From: Lachnospiraceae bacterium M18-1
GTDB lineage: Bacteria > Bacillota > Clostridia > Lachnospirales > Lachnospiraceae
Assembly (NCBI GenBank): GCA_000403295.2
Contig: KE159609.1
Location: forward strand, 898,725 to 962,724
Direction: 5' to 3'
DNA: 64,000 bases
In this document: piece by piece, positions 8,329 through 15,902 of the stretch
Layout: each line of letters begins with the position of its first letter
How positions within the stretch are numbered: the first letter of the stretch is position 1
Program-made: the position numbers and the translations under genes
The notes under the pieces: model-generated
Databases searched by the model: none
Seen by the model: the letters and a program-made list of their open reading frames with translations, nothing else
What the model was told of the DNA's origin: nothing

Positions 8329-9282
8329 TTGAATCAGGAAGAAGTACAGAAGACAGAAAAGGATACGGTACAGCTGAAGATGGAAGAGATGCAGCTGGAG
8401 ATTGAGAGGCAGAAAGAACTCCTGGATGAGAATGCAAAGGAGATCGCAGAGCTGAAGAAGCTTTTCAAGGACAGCGGCAGGGAGCAGACATCAGGCGTAC
8501 CGCATGATTATTACAAAGACAGTCTGGAGGAGGTCTATGAGATCGTCTCCGGCCTGGAAAAATATACGACTGAGGAAGTGCTGTTTTATGCGGCGCAGAT
8601 CCTGTCGGAGCTGATGGGCACAAAGGATGTGGCAATCTATACCGTGGCGAACCGGGATTACGCCAGGCTGTGCTCCGCGACATCCCGGGAAGCGCGGAAG
8701 CTGGGCAATTCTATAAAATATACGGCGATGGGAGAACTGTATGATACGTTGAAAAACGGCCGCATCTATATGAATGCGTCTATGGCAGAAGAGTTCCCGC
8801 TTATGGCAAGCGCCGTATATGACCAGGAAGAGATTCGGGTATTTTTGATGTTCTGGGGGATTCCGGCCGAGCGGATGACGCAGACAGAAGTAAAACGTCT
8901 GACAGTGATCGAGATGCTGCTTCAGAATGCAATCCTGCGCGCGAGCCGCTATATGGCGAACTTCCGCAGGCAGCGCTATCTGGAAGGGACCAATGTGCTG
9001 AACGAGGAGGCATTTACCATTCTGGTCAATGCATTTTTGGAGGCGAAGGAGAAGGGCCTGACAGAATGCGCTCTGGTGGAGGTCGATATGGCATATGAGA
9101 GTTACGAGGACGTTTCTACGAATGTGGCCTGCAACATACGACAGACAGATTACATGGGGCTGATGGAAGGAGAGAAGCTGTACATACTCCTGGCTAATAC
9201 GGATATGAAAAATGCAGAAGTCGTTCAGGAGCGTCTGCGGAAGCTTGGTTACGAAAGCACTCTGAAAGAAGACGTGGCATAG
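8329..9282 (+). CDS. PelD-like GAF / degenerate GGDEF cytoplasmic protein
   Basis: A 317-residue protein if it starts at the TTG at 8329, which follows GGGAGGGTGAT; a longer in-frame start at 8104 has no ribosome site. Residues about 10-50 form a charged coiled coil (LKMEEMQLEIERQKELLDEN). Residues about 65-205 resemble a GAF domain. The C-terminal part looks like a GGDEF fold in which the signature is replaced: RQTD (271-274) is followed, after five residues, by EGEKL where GGDEF would be. RxxD at that spacing is the c-di-GMP inhibitory site, kept in the PelD receptor of Pel polysaccharide systems, while cyclase activity should be absent. Unlike PelD it has no membrane segments here, and no other pel genes lie in the window. 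The function is inference from fold and motif. Confidence 0.6.
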   Translation: MNQEEVQKTEKDTVQLKMEEMQLEIERQKELLDENAKEIAELKKLFKDSGREQTSGVPHDYYKDSLEEVYEIVSGLEKYTTEEVLFYAAQILSELMGTKDVAIYTVANRDYARLCSATSREARKLGNSIKYTAMGELYDTLKNGRIYMNASMAEEFPLMASAVYDQEEIRVFLMFWGIPAERMTQTEVKRLTVIEMLLQNAILRASRYMANFRRQRYLEGTNVLNEEAFTILVNAFLEAKEKGLTECALVEVDMAYESYEDVSTNVACNIRQTDYMGLMEGEKLYILLANTDMKNAEVVQERLRKLGYESTLKEDVA

Positions 9283-9381
9283 AGTTTTGCGAATATCCGG
9301 AACAGATCTGCTTAGGACAATATAAAACGAAATCAGGATACTACATATTTGCTGAGAGCAGATTTTTTGTATCCGGAAGAG

Positions 9382-9422
9382 AAAGACAGACCGTACAGGA
9401 AGAATCCTTACGGTCTGTCTTT
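9382..9422. terminator. Bidirectional terminator
   Basis: A 14-bp perfect stem (AAAGACAGACCGTA, 9382-9395, with 9409-9422) and 13-base loop sit between the convergent PelD-like and aldehyde dehydrogenase genes, with T-rich flanks on both strands. Confidence 0.8.
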
Positions 9423-9466
9423 GCATAAAGATGTATTTTTATCATATGGGATTCTGAAATTCGTGC

Positions 9467-10846
9467 CTATTTCAGAAAGGATCTCACCAGTTTTTCGTGG
9501 AACGTTTTATATGGCTGGTAACGCATGGGCAGATCAAGCCAGGTTTTCTTATCTACGATACTTTTATAGTGAGAGAAGGTGTCAAATCCGGTTTTTCCGT
9601 GATATGCCCCCATTCCGCTTTCGCCGAAGCCGCCGAAGCCCATCTCGCTTGTTGCAAGGTGAATGATGGTGTCGTTGACGCAACCGCCGCCGAAGCCGCA
9701 GCGGGATGTTATCCTGCGGGCAAATGCCTTATCCCTGGTGAAGACATAAAGCGCCAGCGGATGCGGAAGAGCGTTGAGATTGCGGATGACCTCATCTTGC
9801 GTGTCATAGGTGAGGACAGGCAGGACCGGGCCGAAGATCTCTTCCTGCATCACCGCGTCGGCAAAGGTCACATTGTCCATCACCGTAGGCTCGATCTGCA
9901 GAGTCCCGCGGTTTACTTTTCCGCCGCAGACCACCTTGCCGGAATCAATGAGCCCGCAGATCCGGTCAAAATGTTTCTCGTTGATGATCTTTCCGTAGTC
10001 AAAATTATGGAGCGGCGTCTTGCCGAACTGCTTCTGGATCTGCCGCCGGATCTCTTTGACCAGCCGGTCCTTCACGGCCCGGTCGCAGTATATATAATCA
10101 GGAGCGACACAGGTCTGCCCGCAGTTCAGATATTTACCAAATACAATCCTTTTTGCCGCCAGCCGGACGTTGGCGGTCTTATCCACGATGCAGGGACTTT
10201 TTCCGCCCAGCTCCAGAGTGACGGGAGTGAGGTGCTCCGCCGCATGCCTCATGACCTCCTTGCCCACAGCCTGGCTTCCGGTAAAGAAAATATAGTCAAA
10301 ACGTTCGTTCAGAAGGCAGGTATTTTCTGCGCGCCCGCCTGTGACGACAGATACATACTGCTCTTCAAAGCATTCACGGATGATCATACGGATGATCTCA
10401 CTGGTATGAGGGGAATAGGCGCTGGGCTTTACCACCGCGGTATTTCCCGCGGCAACAGCATCGACCAGGGGATCCAATGTGAGCAGGAACGGATAATTCC
10501 ATGGGCTCATGATCAGCACGACTCCGTAGGGCGACGGCTTTTTATAGCTTCTGGAATGAAACTGCGCCAAAGGAGTCCATACTGTTTTTTCCCTGGCAAA
10601 AGAGTGGATATGTTTGAGCATATAGCTAATCTCGCTGAGTACCAGGCCGGTTTCACACATATAGCTTTCAAATGCGCTCTTTCCCAGATCCTTTTCGAGA
10701 GCGATGTGGATCTTTGACTCATATTTTTCAATGCATGCTTTCAATTTCATAAGTGCCTTGACCCTGCGGCGGACATCCAGGGTTGCGCCAGTATAAAAAT
10801 AGGTACGGTGTTTCTGTACGATTTCTTTGATCTCTGTCTCTGTCAT
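9467..10846 (-). CDS. NAD(P)-dependent aldehyde dehydrogenase
   Basis: A 459-residue member of the ALDH superfamily (class 3-like, about 460 residues) oxidising aldehydes to acids. Visible motifs are PWNYPF and VKPSAYSPHTS (cofactor site), FTGSQAVGKEV, ELGGKSP with the general base Glu, and NCGQTCVAPDY with the catalytic Cys. The C-terminus matches class 3 and fatty-aldehyde types. I start it at the ATG at 10846 (MTETEIKE), preceded by AAGGGAGA; the frame extends 23 codons further without another good site. It lies 162 bases downstream of an iron alcohol dehydrogenase, and together they could interconvert an alcohol, aldehyde and acid. The substrate is unknown; lactaldehyde or aliphatic aldehydes are possible given the neighbouring pathways. 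Confidence 0.88.
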   Translation of the reverse strand: MTETEIKEIVQKHRTYFYTGATLDVRRRVKALMKLKACIEKYESKIHIALEKDLGKSAFESYMCETGLVLSEISYMLKHIHSFAREKTVWTPLAQFHSRSYKKPSPYGVVLIMSPWNYPFLLTLDPLVDAVAAGNTAVVKPSAYSPHTSEIIRMIIRECFEEQYVSVVTGGRAENTCLLNERFDYIFFTGSQAVGKEVMRHAAEHLTPVTLELGGKSPCIVDKTANVRLAAKRIVFGKYLNCGQTCVAPDYIYCDRAVKDRLVKEIRRQIQKQFGKTPLHNFDYGKIINEKHFDRICGLIDSGKVVCGGKVNRGTLQIEPTVMDNVTFADAVMQEEIFGPVLPVLTYDTQDEVIRNLNALPHPLALYVFTRDKAFARRITSRCGFGGGCVNDTIIHLATSEMGFGGFGESGMGAYHGKTGFDTFSHYKSIVDKKTWLDLPMRYQPYKTFHEKLVRSFLK

Positions 10847-11008
10847 GACATCTGTTCTCCCTTCTTTATCTAATGCTTGCTGGAAAAATATCCGATTCAC
10901 CGGAAGCTGCATCAACTGATTTTTCGGTGCGCTTGGGAATTGTAGGAAAACAACTTGTGCAGATTGTGCGATGCATCAGTTATTTCCCTACAGTTCCTTA
11001 CAGCGGAT

Positions 11009-12211
11009 CTACTGCTCTGAGACCGCATAGTAAAACTGCTCCAGTTCTCCGGCATCCATCAGCACCGGCACGGGATAGAGGGGATTTGCCTCCTTGTCCG
11101 CATAGCGGGCAAGCTTGGGAATATCCTCCTCTTTGACTTCCCTGATGGTATCTCCGATCAAAAACCGTTTCTTCATATCCTTGACGGCATCAATGAAAAT
11201 ACGGGCAGCTTCTGCGTATGAGGTTCCCTTTTCCGCGAGTCCTGCGGCCAGGGCCAGGTGATACAGCTTCTTATGAATGCTTTCTCCATAAGCTTCCAGC
11301 ACGAACGGAAGCAGGACGGCATTTGCAAGGCCGTGGGGAATATTGTATTCCCCGCCCAGGGAATGGGCGACTGCGTGTACATATCCGACGTAAGATTTTG
11401 TGAATGCGCATCCGGCATAAAAGGAAGCATGGAGCATATTGCGCCGCGCGGCGATGTCGGTTCCTTCGTTATAGGCAGTATCAATATTTTCAAAGATCAG
11501 CCGGACAGCCAGAAGGGCATCCTTTTTTGTACCACGGGTGGTGGAGCGGCCGATGTAAGCTTCCACCGCATGGGTCAGTGCATCCATGCCGGTAGTGGAG
11601 GTGACGGCCTTTGGAAGGCTGATCGTAACCCTGGGGTCAAGCACCGCATAACGTGGGATCAGAGGGAAATCATTGATGGCGTATTTATGTCTGGAAACTG
11701 CGTCTGTAATGACGGCTGCCAGGGTAGTCTCGCTTCCGGTTCCGGCAGTGGTGGGAACCGCGATCAGCAGAGGCAGACGGGTATGTACCTTCAGGATCCC
11801 CTTCATCTTGGAGAGGGGCTTTTTCGGCTTTGCGATCCGGATTCCAACGCCTTTCGCGCAGTCTATGCTGGAACCGCCGCCGAATCCGATGATGGCGTCG
11901 CAGCCTTTTTCCAGATACAGAGCCGCCGCTGTTTCCACATTCGCAGTGGTAGGGTTCGCAACGGTCCCGTCGTAGATCGTATAAGGGATGTGATGTTCTG
12001 TGAGCGCCTTTTCCAGACGCTTAGTCAGTCCAAGCTTCATAATGCTGGAATCCGTGATGATCAGCACATTAGTGCAATTTTTCTTTTTGATCAGGTCCGG
12101 GAGAGCCTTTACGCTTCCCACAACCTTGGGCTTCCGGTAGGGCAGGAAGGGGATGGAGATCTTCAATACTGTCTGAAATGTTCTGCAATAGAGTTTTCTG
12201 AGTGAATTCAT
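11009..12211 (-). CDS. Iron-containing alcohol dehydrogenase
   Basis: A 400-residue group III (iron-dependent) alcohol dehydrogenase that reduces aldehydes with NAD(P)H. The nucleotide-binding GFGGGSSIDCAKG motif is near residue 113. The metal-site region includes TGMDALTHAVEAYI, and the metal-binding His residues lie in VHAVAHSLGGEYNIPHGLANA. AAAGGACAATG precedes the ATG. It is transcribed with the downstream aldehyde dehydrogenase and lies behind the LacI-type gene on the same strand. A perfect inverted repeat (12256-12283) upstream is a likely control site. The N-terminal extension MNSLRKLYCRTFQTVLK is longer than in most relatives but does not look like a BMC targeting helix. Confidence 0.9.
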   Translation of the reverse strand: MNSLRKLYCRTFQTVLKISIPFLPYRKPKVVGSVKALPDLIKKKNCTNVLIITDSSIMKLGLTKRLEKALTEHHIPYTIYDGTVANPTTANVETAAALYLEKGCDAIIGFGGGSSIDCAKGVGIRIAKPKKPLSKMKGILKVHTRLPLLIAVPTTAGTGSETTLAAVITDAVSRHKYAINDFPLIPRYAVLDPRVTISLPKAVTSTTGMDALTHAVEAYIGRSTTRGTKKDALLAVRLIFENIDTAYNEGTDIAARRNMLHASFYAGCAFTKSYVGYVHAVAHSLGGEYNIPHGLANAVLLPFVLEAYGESIHKKLYHLALAAGLAEKGTSYAEAARIFIDAVKDMKKRFLIGDTIREVKEEDIPKLARYADKEANPLYPVPVLMDAGELEQFYYAVSEQ

Positions 12212-12255
12212 AGCTGATCATTGTCCTTTCGTACTGATAGTTTATACAGATCGTT

Positions 12256-12283
12256 GATTAAAAGCAAGATTGTTCTTTTAATC
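12256..12283. promoter_or_regulatory. Inverted-repeat operator candidate upstream of the alcohol dehydrogenase
   Basis: GATTAAAAG (12256-12264) and CTTTTAATC (12275-12283) form a perfect 9-bp inverted repeat with a 10-base spacer, 45-72 bases upstream of the alcohol dehydrogenase start. A weak minus-strand TATAAA (12241-12246) lies next to it. Confidence 0.4.
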
Positions 12284-12391
12284 TGGATAAAACAACATTT
12301 TAACCGTATTGACTATAGCAGGAAAAGGGCAAGAAGTCAATTGCAGACTTTCTTATTTATAATGGTTTCCGGACAGAAAAAGGGGCAGGAC

Positions 12392-13396
12392 TTATTTTGC
12401 TACGCTTTTGCCCTCTCTCAGCCATGGAGCCACTTCCATCTTGACTACCGTGCTGTCGGAGTGGCAGATCTTACTGATCAGACGTTCTACGCCCAGTTCT
12501 CCCAGCCGCGGTCTGGGAACAGCCATGGAGGTCAGGGGAGGTTCCAGCACATCACAGATGGAACTTCCGTCAAAGCCGATGATAGAGATGTCCTCCGGAA
12601 TCCGGTAACCGTACTCCTTCAGCGCGCGCATGGCGCCTGCTGCGATCAGGTCATTGTCCGCAAAATAGGCAGGGGCAAGACTTGGAGCGTCTGCCAGAAG
12701 CTTCTTCATATCTTGGTAGGCACCGTCAATGGACGGGGCAAGTCTGTGGGCATAGGGATGACCGGTGGAGATGCCGTGGTGGCGGAGGGCTTTGTAATAC
12801 CCGTCCGCCCGTTCCTCGAAGTTTCCGATGGAATAAGAGGACCGGAGATACCCCACCTCGGAAAAACCCCGGCTGATCAGATAGGAAGTTGCAGTGTATG
12901 CCCCCTGCACATTATTGATCAGTACACAATCACAGTTTAATTCTTCAAAATACGTATCCAGGACGACAATGGGGATGTTGAGCCTTGAAAATGGGCGGAA
13001 ATCCTTTTCAGAAAGCTCAGTTCCCAGCAAAAGGATTCCGCTGCAGTTCTTTTCGGCAAGCATCCGGATCTGTGTGTCAATATCTGAATCTTCGTGAAAA
13101 TAAGTGACCAGAAGTTCATATCCGGCTGTCTTGCATCCGTATTCTACGCCTTCGGTTACCCAGAAAGGCGTGTCAGCGACAATCGTTCCCTGCTTTTTAT
13201 ACGTGACGAATTGGATTCGGCCTTTTTGGAAGGCGGCTTCCGCCTTTTTGGAAAAATGATATCCATATTCCCTCGCGGCATCCATCACAAGTGTACGTGT
13301 CTTTTCACTGATTCCGGGTTTGTTATTCAGGACCATGGAAACAGTTGCCGGCGAAATGTTGAGTTTTTGGGCCAGTTCTTTAGCAGAAATCGACAT
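12392..13396 (-). CDS. LacI/GalR family transcriptional regulator
   Basis: A 334-residue regulator. The N-terminal helix-turn-helix and hinge are clear: MSISAKELAQKLNISPATVSMVLNNKPGISEKTR. The rest is a periplasmic-binding-protein-like sensor domain (about 62-330) with the usual FADNDLIAAGAMRALKEYG and IPEDISIIGFDG motifs, so it should respond to a sugar or sugar acid. It starts with ATG after AAAAGGAGAAC. It is divergent from the glycan-utilisation operon beginning at 13599 and shares with it a 200-base AT-rich region holding two opposed promoters and an inverted repeat, so it probably represses that operon and itself. It also lies upstream of the alcohol and aldehyde dehydrogenase pair. The effector is unknown. 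Confidence 0.93.
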   Translation of the reverse strand: MSISAKELAQKLNISPATVSMVLNNKPGISEKTRTLVMDAAREYGYHFSKKAEAAFQKGRIQFVTYKKQGTIVADTPFWVTEGVEYGCKTAGYELLVTYFHEDSDIDTQIRMLAEKNCSGILLLGTELSEKDFRPFSRLNIPIVVLDTYFEELNCDCVLINNVQGAYTATSYLISRGFSEVGYLRSSYSIGNFEERADGYYKALRHHGISTGHPYAHRLAPSIDGAYQDMKKLLADAPSLAPAYFADNDLIAAGAMRALKEYGYRIPEDISIIGFDGSSICDVLEPPLTSMAVPRPRLGELGVERLISKICHSDSTVVKMEVAPWLREGKSVAK

Positions 13397-13426
13397 GTTA
13401 GTTCTCCTTTTTTGCTTATTGTAATT

Positions 13427-13455
13427 ACTATAGCGTTTTTCTGAAGGATAGTCAA
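13427..13455 (-). promoter_or_regulatory. Promoter of the LacI-type gene
   Basis: On the minus strand, TTGACT (13455-13450), a 17-base spacer and TATAGT (13432-13427) lie about 31 bases upstream of the start codon. The match to the sigma-70/SigA consensus is good. Confidence 0.7.
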
Positions 13456-13463
13456 GATTGTTG

Positions 13464-13510
13464 ATTGAATATTAAATAAAAATGTGTTGACAATTTATTA
13501 AATATTCAAT
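13464..13510. promoter_or_regulatory. Inverted-repeat operator overlapping the divergent promoters
   Basis: Left arm ATTGAATATTAAATAA (13464-13479) and right arm TTATTAAATATTCAAT (13495-13510) are complementary at 15 of 16 positions. The right arm covers the spacer of the plus-strand promoter and the left arm lies between the two -35 boxes. This placement suits repression by the adjacent LacI-type protein. The extreme AT content makes chance similarity more likely than usual. Confidence 0.5.
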
Positions 13511-13515
13511 ATAAT
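13487..13515 (+). promoter_or_regulatory. Consensus promoter of the glycan operon
   Basis: TTGACA (13487-13492), 17 bases, TATAAT (13510-13515): a perfect consensus match 84 bases upstream of the first gene of the operon. Confidence 0.85.
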
Positions 13516-13598
13516 AAATTTAATAAAAATTAAATTATAAATTCAATAAAATTAAGTTAAATTCAAAGTGATTTCATCCACTGAAAAGGAGCAGGAAA

Positions 13599-15191
13599 AT
13601 GGAAACGTTTTATTATGAAAAGCAGGTGGAACGCTGGGGAACGGCGGAATTTACCTGCAGAGGACCGGCAGAGGGCAATCCGTTTCTGGAACATACGATA
13701 AAAGGCATCTTTACCGGGAAACATGAAACTGTGGAGGCAGATGGATTTTATGACGGCGAGGGGATTTATAAGGTTCGTTTTATGCCGTCTTTTGAAGGAG
13801 AATATTCTTTTTCTCTGACAGGCAGCTTTCTGGATAAAACGGCAGAAGGATCATTCTTTGTGGTTCCGCCGTCAGAAGGCAACCATGGGCCGGTGCATGT
13901 GGCGGCTACATATCATTTTGCCTATGCGGACGGGACACCCTATTATTCTATCGGTACGACCTGCTATGTGTGGGAACTCCAGAGCGACGAGCGGATCGCG
14001 GAAACGCTGGACAGTCTGCGGGAGGCAAGATTCAATAAGATCCGCTTCTGTATCTTTCCGAAGCATTATGATTACAATCTGGGAGAACCACGGAGCTACC
14101 CCTTTGAGGGGACTCCTATGGACAGCAGCATCCTTACCAGTGAAAATTTCAATGCATATACCCAGGGCACATCTCATACTGCAGGTTCATCCGGAAGAGA
14201 GGAAAACTGCGGAGAAGGTGCGACGGGGAGCGACTGGGATTTTAGCCGCTTTCGTCCGGAACATTTCCGGCATATTGAGGAGTGCATCATCAGGCTGCAG
14301 AAGCTGGGGATCGAAGCAGATCTGATCGTGATGCATCCCTATGACCGCTGGGGCTTTTCCTGCATGCCGGAGGAGGATGACGGCAGGTACTGGCAGTATG
14401 TCCTTGCTAGATTCAGTGCTTACCGGAATGTGTGGTGGTCGCTGGCCAATGAATATGATCTGATGCAGCATAAAACCCTGGAGGACTGGGAGAGATATGC
14501 ATCCATCATTTGTGAGAAGGATCCTTACCGTCATCTGCGTTCCATTCACAATTGCCACAGCTTTTATGATTACCGCCGCCCCTGGGTGACCCACTGCAGT
14601 ATCCAGAGACAGGATCCCTATCTGTCCGCCGAGCACGTGTCAAAGTGGAGGGAGGAATATCGGAAACCCATTGTACTGGATGAGATCTGCTATGAGGGAA
14701 ATATCCAGTTTGGCTGGGGAAATATCAGCGGCAGAGAGCTGCTGCGCAGATTCTGGGAGGCATCCTGCAGGGGCGGGTATGCCGGCCACGGCGAGACTCT
14801 GATGAATCCGGAAAATGTGCTGTGGTGGTCTCATGGAGGCAGGCTGCGGGGAGAGAGTCATAAACGGTTCGGATTCCTGTATGATATCCTGTGTGAGACA
14901 CCGGGCCTGGGTCTGGCGCCGTATGATCTGAAATGGGATTGTGTCTGCGGCGTTCCGGAACGGGAATGGATGAATCCGGTAAAAAGCTATTATCTGATCT
15001 ACTTTGGTTTTACCTGTCCGTCTTTTAAGGAATACTATTTCGACAATGAGACGGAATTTGAGATTGAAGTGATCGATACATGGAATATGACCATTGAGAA
15101 GCAAGGGACAGGAAAAGGAAAATTCAGAGTGGAACTGCCCGGAAGAGAATATATGGCAGTACGTCTGAGAAGAGAGGAGAAACAAAAATGA
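13599..15191 (+). CDS. Intracellular DUF5060/apiosidase-like glycoside hydrolase
   Basis: A 530-residue protein without signal peptide. Residues 1-90 form a beta-sandwich resembling DUF5060 (VERWGTAEFTCRGPAEGNPF, EGEYSFSLTGSF). Residues about 100-430 look like a TIM barrel related to the DUF4038/apiosidase-like (GH140-type) and GH5 clans. Candidate acid/base and nucleophile glutamates are in WWSLANEYD and VLDEICYEG, at the strand-4 and strand-7 positions expected of clan GH-A. The C-terminal ~80 residues resemble DUF5605. It starts with ATG after AAAAGGAG and is the first gene of the operon, overlapping the next by 4 bases. Being cytoplasmic, it should act on imported oligosaccharides. The linkage cleaved is not known. 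Confidence 0.78.
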   Translation: METFYYEKQVERWGTAEFTCRGPAEGNPFLEHTIKGIFTGKHETVEADGFYDGEGIYKVRFMPSFEGEYSFSLTGSFLDKTAEGSFFVVPPSEGNHGPVHVAATYHFAYADGTPYYSIGTTCYVWELQSDERIAETLDSLREARFNKIRFCIFPKHYDYNLGEPRSYPFEGTPMDSSILTSENFNAYTQGTSHTAGSSGREENCGEGATGSDWDFSRFRPEHFRHIEECIIRLQKLGIEADLIVMHPYDRWGFSCMPEEDDGRYWQYVLARFSAYRNVWWSLANEYDLMQHKTLEDWERYASIICEKDPYRHLRSIHNCHSFYDYRRPWVTHCSIQRQDPYLSAEHVSKWREEYRKPIVLDEICYEGNIQFGWGNISGRELLRRFWEASCRGGYAGHGETLMNPENVLWWSHGGRLRGESHKRFGFLYDILCETPGLGLAPYDLKWDCVCGVPEREWMNPVKSYYLIYFGFTCPSFKEYYFDNETEFEIEVIDTWNMTIEKQGTGKGKFRVELPGREYMAVRLRREEKQK

Positions 15192-15865
15192 AAGCAGGAA
15201 TTATTTACACAAGCACGACGCCGGAACTGATTGAACTGGTAAACCGGGAGGTACGGAAAAATCTTGGGGAAGACGCGCAGATCCAGAGTTATGAAGATCC
15301 GTCCATCCTGGCGGAGGTCCGCGAAGCGGGCTATGTCACCTCAAAAGCAGCGGCAAGGCTGGTGGCCATGTTCATGCAGGCAGTCATAGATGGAGCCGAT
15401 GCGGTTCTGAACTGCTGCTCTTCTGTGGGAGAGGCGGCTGACGCGGCGGAAGATATCGGTAAGTATACAGGGGTTCCGATCGTGCGTATTGACGAGGAGA
15501 TGTGCCGTGAGGCAGTCCGGCTGGGAAAACGGATCGGGGTGCTGGCAACCCTGCCGACTACACTGGAGCCGACCAAGAACACTATCCGAAGGGTGGCACG
15601 AGAGATGAATCATCAGGTTACTTTGGTGGACGGGCTGCTGGAAGGGGCCTTTGGAATCGACCAGGAGCAGTTTAAGCAGCTGCTTCGAAAAAAAACAGAA
15701 GAGATCTTGGAAGAGACAGATGTGATCCTGCTCTGTCAGGGGTCCATGGCCTATGCTGAGGAGTATCTTCATGAGGTGTCAGGAAAACCGGTCGTATCCA
15801 GTCCGCGGTTTGGGGCACAGGCTCTGCGCGCGGCAATGCTGAAAAAAGGGCTCAAGATCCGGTAA
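15188..15865 (+). CDS. Aspartate/glutamate racemase superfamily protein
   Basis: A 225-residue protein of the Asp/Glu/hydantoin racemase fold, which uses two cysteines for proton transfer beside a carboxylate or ketone. Cys residues are present at the two expected places, in LNCCSSVGEAAD and ILLCQGSMAY. Other family features are the KAAARLVAMFMQAVIDGADAV helix and GVLATLPTTLEPT. It overlaps the upstream hydrolase by ATGA, indicating tight coupling. In a sugar operon it is more likely to epimerise or isomerise a sugar acid or related compound than an amino acid; that is inference. Confidence 0.8.
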   Translation: MKAGIIYTSTTPELIELVNREVRKNLGEDAQIQSYEDPSILAEVREAGYVTSKAAARLVAMFMQAVIDGADAVLNCCSSVGEAADAAEDIGKYTGVPIVRIDEEMCREAVRLGKRIGVLATLPTTLEPTKNTIRRVAREMNHQVTLVDGLLEGAFGIDQEQFKQLLRKKTEEILEETDVILLCQGSMAYAEEYLHEVSGKPVVSSPRFGAQALRAAMLKKGLKIR

Positions 15866-15902
15866 GGATATCCGAAAAAAGAAGAGAAGGAGAGGCGAAA
15901 GC

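Noticed and set aside
8491..9426. Long minus-strand open frame opposite the PelD-like gene
   Set aside because: Composition is Cys/His/Ile-rich without family motifs, no ribosome site; a shadow of the plus-strand gene.
9497..12205. Long plus-strand frames (9497-10717, 11258-12205) opposite the two dehydrogenases
   Set aside because: The minus-strand frames carry clear ALDH and iron-ADH motifs; the plus-strand frames have none.
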